Assembly (NCBI RefSeq): GCF_027944115.1
Contig: NZ_JAPJZI010000001.1
Span: 2,790,001 to 2,854,000, forward strand
From: Hoeflea prorocentri
Lineage (GTDB): Bacteria > Pseudomonadota > Alphaproteobacteria > Rhizobiales > Rhizobiaceae
Direction: 5' to 3'
DNA length: 64,000 nucleotides
Shown here: positions 8,715 to 16,751 of the stretch, one piece after another
How the letters are laid out: each line of letters starts with the position of its first letter
Numbering within the stretch: the first letter of the stretch is position 1
The notes under the pieces: model-generated
What the model was told of the DNA's origin: nothing
Database searches by the model: none
What the model saw: only the letters and a program-made list of their open reading frames with translations
Translations under genes and position numbers: made by a program

Positions 8715-10549
8715 CCGGCCCGGCTCACATCACAGGCCCAGTCGGGCCCGATCTGCCTTTTTGGTGTGTAGGTGTAGACGTAGAAGTCCTTTTTCCGAGC
8801 CGGGATGATCCGCCTCAAGTCAGAATTGCCGCTTCGCGCCTCGACCAGAATATCCAGAAGCTTTTGGGCCTGCCCCCAATCATAGGTGAACTGCAAAAGC
8901 CCGTTGGGTGCACGCAGGCCCAGCTGCAAACCATAGGCAATGGAGCCATTGGTCCGCACGGTGCGCGGCGGGCGGATCTTGCCGACAAGCTGTAATTGCG
9001 TCGTTTCAGCGTTTTCCCTGATATCAGGTTTGCCAACGAGACCGACAACACCGCCCAGATCCTGCGCGGAGATCGACAGATTGGCGGCCTCAAAGTCGGC
9101 CCTGATGCTGTTCAGCCGGTCGAGCGCCGCCTCTTGCGCGCCCGGTTCATCTGGATGGAACAGGCTCGACAACAGGAAAATTCCGGATTCCTTTTGGCCT
9201 GCAGGCTGGCGATACCGGCCCCACCATTTGATCGGCCCCACACCTGTTTGCATGGTACGTTCTGCCGGATGGCGCAAAGGCGCGTAAAGCCGCGTCAATT
9301 CCACGGCATCACCGGTTGGTTCGCCCTGTTGATAGAAGACCAAACGCGCATCCAGCTCTTCACAGCCGTCACGCCTGTCGGCAAGCTGAAGGTTCTGAAG
9401 ACCAAAACGAAGAAGCAAGCCGTCTCCCGGGTCAATCGGGATCTGATTTGAAGCCGGCGGGACCGAGTTCAGCCAGATCGGCACGCCATTGCTCGAAACC
9501 TCCAGAACCACAGCATCGGCTTCAACGCCGAGTGGCGTGTCTGTTTCAATGGTGAAATCCGTAAAGCCGGTATTGGCCTGGCGCTCATCGTCAGATTGTT
9601 GGTAGAGCATTTCGAGAGGCGGAACGGACCAGTGCAGTTCCGTCTGCTCGGCTGCAAAGGCTGTGGACGTAAACTCCTGTCGCAGACGGTCGAGAAAACC
9701 GCCCTGCTGTTCGCATTGGGTGATCGCCCACCCCTCCGGCGCGACGACATTCGTATTACAGTCGCCATCGATGGGACAGTGATAGCCGACCTGCGCGGAG
9801 TCGCGGTCATGTTCCGTGAGATCACGGCGCTGCAGGCAAAATCTCGCTGACATTGCCACGTCGGTCTGCACTGAATCATAGCGGATCGGCCTCAGTGTGC
9901 CGCGGACCTCGTCGCCCGGTCCGAGGTAGAGGGTCTGCTTGATCAACCCGTCATCGCTCGCGGCAACACGGCCCGGTGATTGACCGTCAAGCGCCAGCAC
10001 CGCCATGCGCGGGGAATAGGTGCGCCTCGCAGCTGCATCCATCAGGCGCTCGATGTGCAGATCGGTCGGGTCGCCAAAATCCCAGCGTGAGCGGATACCC
10101 TCGGAAATCGAGCGCATACGGCCCACATTGCTGCGAACTGCCCGCTTCAAGACAGAGCCAAGCTTATCGGCGAAGCGATCGCCGAGCGCGGGGACGCCGA
10201 CTTCCAAAGCGCCCTGATATTCGAGCAGTTCATGGTTGCCGTCGTTGAAGCGCATCTCGATATAGGGCGATTCTTCGTAAGCGCTGCCCTCAACACTGAG
10301 AAGAAGAACGTTCTCCACCGGCTGATCCGCAAGAACCCAGACCCTGCCGAGTTTCTTTATGACGTAGGCGGACAATTCCGGATGTAGCTTACCCCGCAAC
10401 ACTTCACGCCCGCCGGGAAAATCATCAATCAGATCATACGCATCGAAGGATATTTTTATGTTGATCGGAAGCTTTTCCGCCGATGACGGCGCGGCTGCAG
10501 CCATCCAGAGAAACGCAGATGCGATCATAAGGCTTAAGGGGTGGTTCAT
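8711..10549 (-). CDS. Secreted protein of unknown function, 612 residues
   Basis: I do not recognise this protein. It begins with a clear signal peptide (hydrophobic run ending near AAAAPSSAEK), so it is probably periplasmic. The rest is soluble, with no further membrane segment, and contains several cysteines (CLQRRD, YHCPIDGDC, TQCEQ near 245-280, GCEELD near 400, and WACD near the end) that could form disulfides. No enzyme motif is evident. It is coupled by 4-bp overlaps to the membrane protein upstream and the YdcF-like gene downstream, so the three probably act together in the envelope. Confidence 0.75.
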   Translation of the reverse strand: MNHPLSLMIASAFLWMAAAAPSSAEKLPINIKISFDAYDLIDDFPGGREVLRGKLHPELSAYVIKKLGRVWVLADQPVENVLLLSVEGSAYEESPYIEMRFNDGNHELLEYQGALEVGVPALGDRFADKLGSVLKRAVRSNVGRMRSISEGIRSRWDFGDPTDLHIERLMDAAARRTYSPRMAVLALDGQSPGRVAASDDGLIKQTLYLGPGDEVRGTLRPIRYDSVQTDVAMSARFCLQRRDLTEHDRDSAQVGYHCPIDGDCNTNVVAPEGWAITQCEQQGGFLDRLRQEFTSTAFAAEQTELHWSVPPLEMLYQQSDDERQANTGFTDFTIETDTPLGVEADAVVLEVSSNGVPIWLNSVPPASNQIPIDPGDGLLLRFGLQNLQLADRRDGCEELDARLVFYQQGEPTGDAVELTRLYAPLRHPAERTMQTGVGPIKWWGRYRQPAGQKESGIFLLSSLFHPDEPGAQEAALDRLNSIRADFEAANLSISAQDLGGVVGLVGKPDIRENAETTQLQLVGKIRPPRTVRTNGSIAYGLQLGLRAPNGLLQFTYDWGQAQKLLDILVEARSGNSDLRRIIPARKKDFYVYTYTPKRQIGPDWACDVSRAG

Positions 10550-11637
10550 TGTGGCGACCTCACCTGCGCGACCACTTCCATCGGGAACGGCTCATCGCCA
10601 TTGATCGTGATGGTCCCTTCACTCACGGCATCACCGTTGCCGGCCACGATCCTAAAATGCAGCTCATCACTTGGCAACAGACGCACTGGCCGCTCCGCTA
10701 TGTCGGCGCAGGCCAGGCGGCGGCTGATCCCGCTTGTCAGAAGCGACAGGCCGCGTTCGGTTCCGCGCAGCGAGGCGAGCGCATGTTCGTTACGCCAGAG
10801 CGTCGCCAGCCGTGAAGGAACCGCCAGCGTGTCCTCGCCTCCCCCGATCCAGATGGGTGATCCGAACCAGGGCTCGCTTTCCTCGCATACAAGTGCATCC
10901 TCGCCGGCGCGCCGCAGTTCAAGCGTCAGGCGCGGCAGACGCACGTTAAGCTGTGCCATCAGGTCGGCGTCGGGACGCAGAATGATGACAGGTTCGCGCC
11001 ATGCCGCCGACGGCAGTGTGATTGTCGGCCAGCTCAGGCCACTGACCTGACGCCTGAAGCGCGGCAAGCCGGATGCCTTGACATCAAGAGCAGCCGGGCC
11101 GCCAAACACGGGCCGCAGAAGCGGCATCGGCTTGGTCTGACGCGGCTGCAGATAAACAGAAGCCCATTCACCACCCTCACCATTCGACGACACCGAACGG
11201 TAGCTGACCTCAATCGGCCGATCGAGTGAGGCGTTGTAAAACCGTGCCGGCTGCAGCATGACGAAACCGACAAAGACGATGACCAGCAGACAGGCAACGT
11301 AGATTTTGGCGGTCAGGTGCGATTGAAACAGCATCTGGTCAAAATAGCTTGCGTAGGCCTCCTGGCGTTCCTTCGCCATCAGCCCTTTCATGGCGGGTAC
11401 GACCACCAGAACGCCGCCCAGCCCGACGATGCTGCCGAAGACCGGAAAGAACTCGGTGTAGAGATAAATCCACAAGGACAGGCCGATAAGAATTGCCAGC
11501 AAGAGCGGCACATGGCTTGAGAGCGTGTTTTCGCGAGCCGCCACTGGTTCGGGTTCCGCGGCCGGTTTACCAGCCGCCGAGCGGCCTTCCCCGCCCGGCA
11601 TCCCGCCCTTTTGCGGCTGTTCCAAATCCTTGTTCAT
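10546..11637 (-). CDS. Membrane-anchored protein of unknown function
   Basis: A 363-residue protein with a proline- and glycine-rich N-terminal tail of about 40 residues, hydrophobic segments at roughly 43-63, 66-84 and 107-125, and a C-terminal soluble region of about 230 residues. With three membrane passes, one side of the membrane would hold the tail and the other the C-terminal domain; the direction is not certain. No known domain was recognised. It is the first gene of the operon with the secreted 612-residue protein, overlapping it by ATGA. GGGGAT precedes the start. Confidence 0.75.
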   Translation of the reverse strand: MNKDLEQPQKGGMPGGEGRSAAGKPAAEPEPVAARENTLSSHVPLLLAILIGLSLWIYLYTEFFPVFGSIVGLGGVLVVVPAMKGLMAKERQEAYASYFDQMLFQSHLTAKIYVACLLVIVFVGFVMLQPARFYNASLDRPIEVSYRSVSSNGEGGEWASVYLQPRQTKPMPLLRPVFGGPAALDVKASGLPRFRRQVSGLSWPTITLPSAAWREPVIILRPDADLMAQLNVRLPRLTLELRRAGEDALVCEESEPWFGSPIWIGGGEDTLAVPSRLATLWRNEHALASLRGTERGLSLLTSGISRRLACADIAERPVRLLPSDELHFRIVAGNGDAVSEGTITINGDEPFPMEVVAQVRSPQ

Positions 11638-11760
11638 CGCTATCCCCCCACGACGTTACAAGCATGGTCACGATGCAAAGACGCCAGCCTGCTGGCCGTA
11701 ATTATCAGGCTGTTCCGGCTTCCTTGCAAATGCCGCTTCAACATGAGGTAAATGGCGACC

Positions 11761-11782
11761 GGCCCCATATGATTATGGGACC
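11761..11782 (-). terminator. Possible terminator hairpin after ribN
   Basis: An 8-bp stem (GGTCCCAT with ATGGGGCC, one G-T pair) with a 6-base loop starts 10 bases past the ribN stop. It lacks a good U-tract, so intrinsic termination is doubtful. Confidence 0.35.
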
Positions 11783-11791
11783 GACCGGTTT

Positions 11792-12715
11792 TCAGGCCCT
11801 GGCGAGGGACGCCTGGCGCGTTTCACGATGTGCAATGAAGATCGACGCCGAGACAATCAGCAGCGACCCCAACCAGAGATTTCCGCCCGGCACAAAGCCG
11901 AAGACGATCCAGCCCGCCATGATATTGAGCGGCAGCTTCACATGATCGAAAGGCTGGACATAGGCCGCATCGGCGCTTGCATAGGCACGAACGATCAGCC
12001 ATTGGGCCGCCATCGTCATGGCTCCGGCAAGAACCACGAGAGCGGCAGCGGAAAGGTCAGGCACCGCAAATCCGCCAGAGCCCGCCGCAAGGCCGGCATT
12101 GATGGGGGTCAGCAACACCAGCATGTAGAGCGTAATGGTTCGTGTCGATTCGAACTTTGTCAGGCGTTTGGTCATGAGCGACGTCGCGGCCCAGAAAACG
12201 GCTGCGGCGACGGGAAGCATGGTAGCCGCAGTAAAGGCGTCCGACCAGGGCGCGAGGATAATCATGCCGCCGGCAAAACCCAAAGCGGTTGCCGTCCAGC
12301 GCGCGATCCCGACCCGCTCACCAAGGAAAAGTCCCGCGCCGAGCGTGACAAAAAAGGGCGATGTCATGATCAGCGCGATTGCCTGCCAAATGGGCACATG
12401 CGCAAGACCGGCAACCCAGAACTGGACGCCGATCGCCGCCATAACGACCCGCAATATGTGGGCTCCGGCGTTTTCGGTTTTCAGAACACCGAAGCCGGTG
12501 CGCATCACCCATGGCAAACAGCACAACATGGCGACGAGATATTGCCAGAAGGCCGCGGCCGTCGGCGCCATACCCATGCTCATTGTCACCGCCTGGAGCG
12601 ATGTGTTGACGACTGCGAAGGCAGCGCCGGCCGCAATCATGAATGCAGCCCCGGCAAGGGCGCCGCCATTCGAGACCGCAAAGAGGTTTGAATGAAGTCT
12701 TGTCTGATTCATCAT
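11792..12715 (-). CDS. ribN: Riboflavin transporter RibN (EamA/DMT family)
   Basis: A 307-residue member of the drug/metabolite transporter superfamily with about ten hydrophobic segments arranged as two EamA repeats. The decisive evidence for substrate is upstream: an FMN riboswitch in the leader about 90 bases before the start. RibN, described in rhizobia as a flavin importer, belongs to this family and is controlled by the same element. AAGGA lies just before a double ATG (12715 and 12712). Without the riboswitch the substrate could not be told, since EamA proteins carry many solutes. Confidence 0.85.
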   Translation of the reverse strand: MMNQTRLHSNLFAVSNGGALAGAAFMIAAGAAFAVVNTSLQAVTMSMGMAPTAAAFWQYLVAMLCCLPWVMRTGFGVLKTENAGAHILRVVMAAIGVQFWVAGLAHVPIWQAIALIMTSPFFVTLGAGLFLGERVGIARWTATALGFAGGMIILAPWSDAFTAATMLPVAAAVFWAATSLMTKRLTKFESTRTITLYMLVLLTPINAGLAAGSGGFAVPDLSAAALVVLAGAMTMAAQWLIVRAYASADAAYVQPFDHVKLPLNIMAGWIVFGFVPGGNLWLGSLLIVSASIFIAHRETRQASLARA

Positions 12716-12766
12716 GTGGTCCTTTCAGAACCTTTGAGGAATCAGGGCAACAGGCATGAACGCAGG

Positions 12767-12784
12767 CATTCCACGCGTGGAATG
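12767..12784 (-). other. 18-bp palindrome in riboswitch expression platform
   Basis: CATTCCACGCGTGGAATG is a perfect palindrome between the FMN aptamer and the ribN ribosome site. As RNA it would form a 7-bp stem with a tight loop. No U-tract follows, so a switch acting on translation is more likely than termination; a protein-binding site is an alternative. Confidence 0.4.
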
Positions 12785-12800
12785 ACCAGCGCCTCCACCC

Positions 12801-12954
12801 GTTCTCTTCCATCCGGACTATAACCGTCGGCTTCGGATTCACACCGAATCTGCTGACCCCGGTCCATAAGACCGGGCGCTCGCGGGCTTCGAAAGCGGCA
12901 CTTGCGCACCGGGTTTCGTTACCGCCGGTGGGGAGTTTCACCCCGCCCTGAGAA
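12801..12954 (-). promoter_or_regulatory. FMN riboswitch (RFN element)
   Basis: On the minus strand the region begins with GTTCTCAGGGCGGGGTGAAA, continues with CTCCCCACCGGCGGTAA and CCCGCGAGC, and closes with GACGGTTATAGTCCGGATGGAAGAGAAC. These are the conserved blocks of the FMN aptamer in the right order, and the outer GTTCTC/GAGAAC ends pair as helix P1. It lies in the leader of the EamA transporter gene and should turn ribN down when FMN is plentiful. The variable stem-loop before the last conserved block is present and well paired. Confidence 0.95.
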
Positions 12955-13012
12955 CGAATGCATCGGTGCCGTCAGACACCGGCTGCACGGCTATGGATAA
13001 ACCAGTTGCGGA

Positions 13013-13045
13013 AAAAACAAAAGGCCGGGAAATACCCGGCCTTTG
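13013..13045 (-). terminator. Intrinsic terminator of the atp F0 operon
   Basis: On the minus strand CAAAGGCCGGG-TATTT-CCCGGCCTTTTG is followed by TTTTTT, a long GC-rich stem with a U-tract 24 bases after the atpF stop. It separates the ATP synthase operon from the riboswitch-ribN unit. Confidence 0.9.
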
Positions 13046-13068
13046 AAATCTCTGTCTGCTTTTTCGGC

Positions 13069-13548
13069 TTAGTTCAGCCGTTCCTTCAGCTCCGCAACGG
13101 AGGATTTGAACAACTCGCCGGTCGTCTTCTCGTCTGCCTTGTCGGCAATGATGGTCTGTGCGGCCGAAACAGCGATATCGATCGCCGACTGCCTGACCTC
13201 GTTGACAGCCTCAGCTTCGGCGAGCGCTATCTTCTGCTCGGCCATCGCCGTGCGGCGCTTGACGTAATCATCCGTCTTCTGCCGTGCTTCAGCCACAAGG
13301 CCGGCCGCTTCATGTTCAGCCGCTGCGATGACTTCGCTGGCTTCCTTCTCGGCGTCCTTGCGCTTGCGCTGGTACTCGGCGAGCAATTGCTGCGCCTCTT
13401 CGCGCAGGCGCCTGGCTTCGTCGAGCTCGTTGCGGATCTTGTCGGCCCGGTCGTCAAGCGACTTGGTCAACATGCCCGGAACCTTCAGATAGGCAAGCAG
13501 GGCCAGAAACAGGATGAGGGAGACGAGAGCCCAGAATGAAGCGTCCAT
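13069..13548 (-). CDS. atpF: F0F1 ATP synthase subunit b
   Basis: A 159-residue peripheral stalk subunit. One N-terminal membrane helix (about residues 5-22) is followed by a long charged coiled coil rich in Ala, Glu and Lys. It dimerises with b' to hold F1 against rotation. Its ATG overlaps the b' stop by one base (TAATG). It is the last gene of the F0 operon and is followed by a strong terminator. F1 genes are not in this window, as expected in alphaproteobacteria, where F0 and F1 operons are separate. Confidence 0.95.
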   Translation of the reverse strand: MDASFWALVSLILFLALLAYLKVPGMLTKSLDDRADKIRNELDEARRLREEAQQLLAEYQRKRKDAEKEASEVIAAAEHEAAGLVAEARQKTDDYVKRRTAMAEQKIALAEAEAVNEVRQSAIDIAVSAAQTIIADKADEKTTGELFKSSVAELKERLN

Positions 13549-14102
13549 TATTCCCTCCCCTCGGCTGCGGCCTTGACCGCGGCACTCAGCTTGGCCTTGG
13601 CCACGGTTCCGCCGATGAGCTGATTGACGATGGCGGCTGTCGTGTCGGCGGCAATCGCGTCGACCTCGGCAAGCGCCTTGTCTTTCACGCCGGCGATCTC
13701 GGCTTCAGCCTTCTCCAGCTTCTTGGTCACCTCGGCTTCGACCTTTGCGCGTTCGGCATCGGCATCGGCCTTGGCCGCATCACGGGCCGCCTGAGCAATC
13801 TCATGAGCCTTCGACTTGGCGTCCGCCAGTTCCTGCTCATAGGCTGCAAATGCCTGATCCGCCTCTTCCTTCAGCCGGTTTGCCTCATTGAGATCCTGAG
13901 CAATCCGGTCGCGGCGCGTTTCCAGGATGCTGCCGATCCTCGGCAGCACGACACGCGACATGAAAAGGTAGAAAAGGCCGAACGTAATGACGAGCCACAG
14001 AAGCTGGGATGCGAATGTGGAGCTGTCAAAGGGCGGAAAAGAACCCTCCGCCGCATGTTCTGCGGTTTCAGCAGTGGCTGCATAGGCCGCTGTGACGAAC
14101 AT
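13548..14102 (-). CDS. atpF2: F0F1 ATP synthase subunit b'
   Basis: A 184-residue b-type stalk subunit: a short hydrophilic N-terminus ([10 protein letters not shown]), one membrane helix near residues 27-47 ([14 protein letters not shown]) and a long coiled coil. Paired with subunit b, it forms the heterodimeric stator of alphaproteobacterial and photosynthetic ATP synthases. ATG 14102 is chosen because GGAGG lies 4 to 5 bases upstream; the in-frame TTG at 14114 would put that site inside the gene. Confidence 0.95.
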   Translation of the reverse strand: MFVTAAYAATAETAEHAAEGSFPPFDSSTFASQLLWLVITFGLFYLFMSRVVLPRIGSILETRRDRIAQDLNEANRLKEEADQAFAAYEQELADAKSKAHEIAQAARDAAKADADAERAKVEAEVTKKLEKAEAEIAGVKDKALAEVDAIAADTTAAIVNQLIGGTVAKAKLSAAVKAAAEGRE

Positions 14103-14250
14103 TGTTGCCTCCAAGATAGGTCCGCGTCAGCCCCGACCGTCGGACGGTCCGGGCACCGCGGCTCAACTGCCGGAACGTGTTTGCCCGCCACCAGAGGACG
14201 GGCCGTTCCATGGCCGCGCCAGAAGCGCGGCCGGTGTGCCGGTCTTTAAA

Positions 14251-14478
14251 TCAGACGGCAAACAGGAGGAGCAGTGCCACGAGCAGCGAGAAGATGCCCA
14301 GGGCTTCCGTCACGGCGAAGCCGAAGATCAGGCGGCCGAACTGGCCGTCGGCAGCCGACGGATTGCGCAGAGCGCCCGACAGATAGTTACCGAAGATCGT
14401 GCCGAGGCCGATACCGGCGCCACCCATGCCGAGACATGCAATGCCTGCACCGATGTATTTTGCTGCTTCCGCTTCCAT
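14251..14478 (-). CDS. atpE: F0F1 ATP synthase subunit c
   Basis: A 75-residue proteolipid with two membrane helices joined by the polar loop RNPSA; the proton-binding glutamate lies in the second helix ([10 protein letters not shown]). Multiple copies form the rotor ring. The gene lies between atpB and the b' gene, in the usual order. AAGGAG sits just upstream of the ATG. Confidence 0.97.
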   Translation of the reverse strand: MEAEAAKYIGAGIACLGMGGAGIGLGTIFGNYLSGALRNPSAADGQFGRLIFGFAVTEALGIFSLLVALLLLFAV

Positions 14479-14543
14479 AATGAACTCCTTCGAATGGGAT
14501 AATTGCGGCTGATAATTGGCGGCAGAACCGCCTGATTCTTCTC

Positions 14544-15293
14544 CTAGTGTCCGGGATGCAGGGCGTCATTGAGGTACATGCACGTCAGTACCGCAAAGAC
14601 ATAGGCCTGCAGGAAGGCCACCAGAAATTCCAGACCAGTCAAAGCAATGGTCATGATCAGTGGGAGGATCGCGCCGCCGATACCGAGTGCGCCAAGCGCA
14701 CTCAGGGAGGTGACGAACCCGGCGAAAACCTTGAGCGTGATGTGTCCGGCCAGCATGTTCGCAAAGAGACGAACCGACAGGCTGATCGGGCGCGAAAGAA
14801 ACGAGATGACCTCAATGGCGACCACCAGCGGCAGCAACAGACCGGGCACACCGCTCGGAACAAAGAGGTTCAAAAAGCCCAGCCCGTGTTTCAAGAAACC
14901 ATAGACAATCACAGTTCCGATCACGAGGATGGCAAGGGCAAAAGTTACGATGATGTGGCTCGTTACTGTGAAGAAATATGGGAACATTCCCAACAGGTTA
15001 GCCACAAGAATGAACATGAAGAGCGAGAACACCATCGGGAAGAAGCGCATGCCGGCGGAGCCCGCGCCGTCTCTCAGCATCGAGGCCACGAACTCGTAGC
15101 ACATCTCCGAGACGGACTGCATACGGCTTGGAACCATGCCGCGATTGGATGTCGTCAGGAACAGAAAGCCGGCTGCAACGGCGACGGTCGCAACCATGAA
15201 CAACGACGAATTGGTGAACGAGAAGTCGAGACCGCCCACCTCAATCGGGATGAGCTTGCTGATCTGGAACTGGTGGATCGGATCGTTTGCCAC
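14544..15293 (-). CDS. atpB: F0F1 ATP synthase subunit a
   Basis: A 249-residue membrane subunit forming the proton half-channels next to the c ring. The essential arginine appears in the [17 protein letters not shown] segment near residues 160-176, and the last helices carry the [16 protein letters not shown] motif. The start follows AtpI by 29 bases. It is complete and of normal length. Confidence 0.97.
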   Translation of the reverse strand: MANDPIHQFQISKLIPIEVGGLDFSFTNSSLFMVATVAVAAGFLFLTTSNRGMVPSRMQSVSEMCYEFVASMLRDGAGSAGMRFFPMVFSLFMFILVANLLGMFPYFFTVTSHIIVTFALAILVIGTVIVYGFLKHGLGFLNLFVPSGVPGLLLPLVVAIEVISFLSRPISLSVRLFANMLAGHITLKVFAGFVTSLSALGALGIGGAILPLIMTIALTGLEFLVAFLQAYVFAVLTCMYLNDALHPGH

Positions 15294-15322
15294 CGGATGC
15301 CTCTCTTTTTGCGCCGGCCGGT

Positions 15323-15730
15323 TCAGCCATCGGCGTTATGGTTATTGACCTCTTTGTCCTTCGGGCCAAGACGGTTTTCCGCCACAAGGCCCGCAGAACG
15401 CATGACATTCAATACTCCGGCCACGAAACCAAGGAGAAGAAAGATAATCATCCCCCAGGGCGTCGTCCCCAGAAAACGGTCGATCAGATAACCGAGAAGC
15501 GTACCCACAAAAATCGCTGCAACAAACTCGGTAGAGAGCTGAAATGCCTTGGCATAGGACGATTTCCCCGCCCATTCAGCATCTTTGCCTTGCTTGTCTT
15601 CCGGCCTGCGGGAAGCAAGTTCTGCTTCCAACTGCCTGCGACGCTCCTCAAGGTCATCGGCCTGATCAGTCCGTTCTTCATCGTCAGGAGCAGTGTTATC
15701 TGTTCCTTTGTTTTGCGCTGGTTTTCGCAT
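15323..15730 (-). CDS. atpI: AtpI family ATP synthase assembly protein
   Basis: A 135-residue protein with a charged N-terminal half (including a run of Glu/Arg/Gln) and two membrane helices (about 72-90 and 96-115) around [16 protein letters not shown] and [16 protein letters not shown]. AtpI aids assembly of the c ring or cation supply. Being first in the atp operon is typical. ATG 15730 has a GGAG about 10 bases upstream; an in-frame start at 15841 would add an unconserved tail. Confidence 0.88.
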   Translation of the reverse strand: MRKPAQNKGTDNTAPDDEERTDQADDLEERRRQLEAELASRRPEDKQGKDAEWAGKSSYAKAFQLSTEFVAAIFVGTLLGYLIDRFLGTTPWGMIIFLLLGFVAGVLNVMRSAGLVAENRLGPKDKEVNNHNADG

Positions 15731-15852
15731 GAAAGTCGCGCTCCACAAGGTGCCTGACAATTTGGAACGGGACCGTTCCGAAGTCGCGCGCAACATAGTT
15801 TTACGCCCATGCCAAGTCAAGGCGACTTTCCAGGCATCCATTTCTCTATTTT

Positions 15853-15868
15853 TTTGTTTTAAAACAAA
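15853..15868. other. AT-rich 16-bp palindrome upstream of atpI
   Basis: TTTGTTTTAAAACAAA is perfectly symmetric and sits 123 bases before atpI in an otherwise GC-rich region, downstream of the methyltransferase stop when read on the minus strand. It could end the upstream transcript or belong to the atp promoter. Function is not determined. Confidence 0.35.
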
Positions 15869-15976
15869 TACTTATGTCGGTGGCGCCGATTCCTGATACT
15901 TTCGTTCCATAGAATCACACTGCATTGCGGCACTTTGACCGCACCATGCATGCCGTCGGCTACGCGACCTCCGCAC

Positions 15977-16642
15977 TCAGCAACAGCGCAGTACCGGTAT
16001 ATTGGCGGCAAAGAGCGCCTCGCTCATGGCCAGCATGCGCGCATGGGCAGGCGTAAACAGGTAAACCACGTCCCAGCGCTCGGTCATCGCATCGCTGCCG
16101 ATTGCCGCCAGGCCATAGATTCCATCGAGTTCAGAGCGAAACCGCATCGGCAGATCGCTGCCATAGCCGCGCCAGTGGTAATGGCTCTCCGGTGCGGCAC
16201 GGCCAAGCTCAAAGGTTTCCACACAAAAGGCGGTCACCGGCACTGTCACCTGCAAAACGCCGTCCGGCCTGAGTACGCGGAGCAGTTCACGCATGCCGGC
16301 AAAATCATTTTCGACATGTTCAAGCACATGATTTGCAATAATCCAGTCATAACTTGCATCGTCGCGCTCGATCGCGCTCAGATCGAGACTGTTTTCTTCC
16401 TCGAACACAGAGATCTCAATGCTCTTGAACCGTTCCCTGGGGGCGGCGATATCGCGGGAGAACTGCAAGGCTTCGGCCGATGAAAGCATATCGTCGGGCA
16501 GCGCGTCATAGACCTGTCTTATGATCCGGTGGCGCTCCAGCGAGGTGCAGGTGATGCAACGCGGTTTCTGGCCGTTCCTTGCAAGCCTGCCGGAGGGCCC
16601 GGCCCGAAACTGGGTTCCGCCGCATATGTTGCAGGTGGCCAT
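15977..16642 (-). CDS. Class I SAM methyltransferase with N-terminal zinc ribbon
   Basis: 221 residues. The first 35 hold two CxxC pairs (Cys4/Cys7 and Cys29/Cys32), a likely zinc ribbon. The C-terminal part is a Methyltransf_11/25-like domain: EISVFEEEN as the acidic loop, then DASYDWIIANHVLEHVEN and a LRPDGVLQVTVP strand as post-motif segments. A well-formed glycine-rich motif I is not obvious, so SAM binding should be viewed with some caution. The substrate is unknown. AAGGAG precedes the ATG. It is oriented with the atp operon but separated by about 250 bases. Confidence 0.78.
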   Translation of the reverse strand: MATCNICGGTQFRAGPSGRLARNGQKPRCITCTSLERHRIIRQVYDALPDDMLSSAEALQFSRDIAAPRERFKSIEISVFEEENSLDLSAIERDDASYDWIIANHVLEHVENDFAGMRELLRVLRPDGVLQVTVPVTAFCVETFELGRAAPESHYHWRGYGSDLPMRFRSELDGIYGLAAIGSDAMTERWDVVYLFTPAHARMLAMSEALFAANIPVLRCC

Positions 16643-16751
16643 TGCTTACTCCTTCATGCCGCTCACTGCCGATTTGCGCCCATGAAATAGGCTCGCGCCA
16701 ACGCGGGAGCAAGCGCCAAAAACAGACTTGTGTACGAAATTGAGGGGAGCT

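Noticed and set aside
11828-12691. Long plus-strand frames opposite ribN
   Set aside because: Shadow of the ribN codons; the translation is rich in His/Arg/Gly with no recognisable domain.
12318-12941. Minus-strand frame running through the FMN riboswitch
   Set aside because: It overlaps the structured leader and the ribN gene in another frame; the riboswitch explains the conservation.
14100-14114. TTG start for the b' subunit at 14114
   Set aside because: It would place the GGAGG ribosome site inside the gene; ATG 14102 has correct spacing.
14547-15491. 314-codon plus-strand frame opposite atpB/atpI
   Set aside because: Antisense shadow of a conserved operon.
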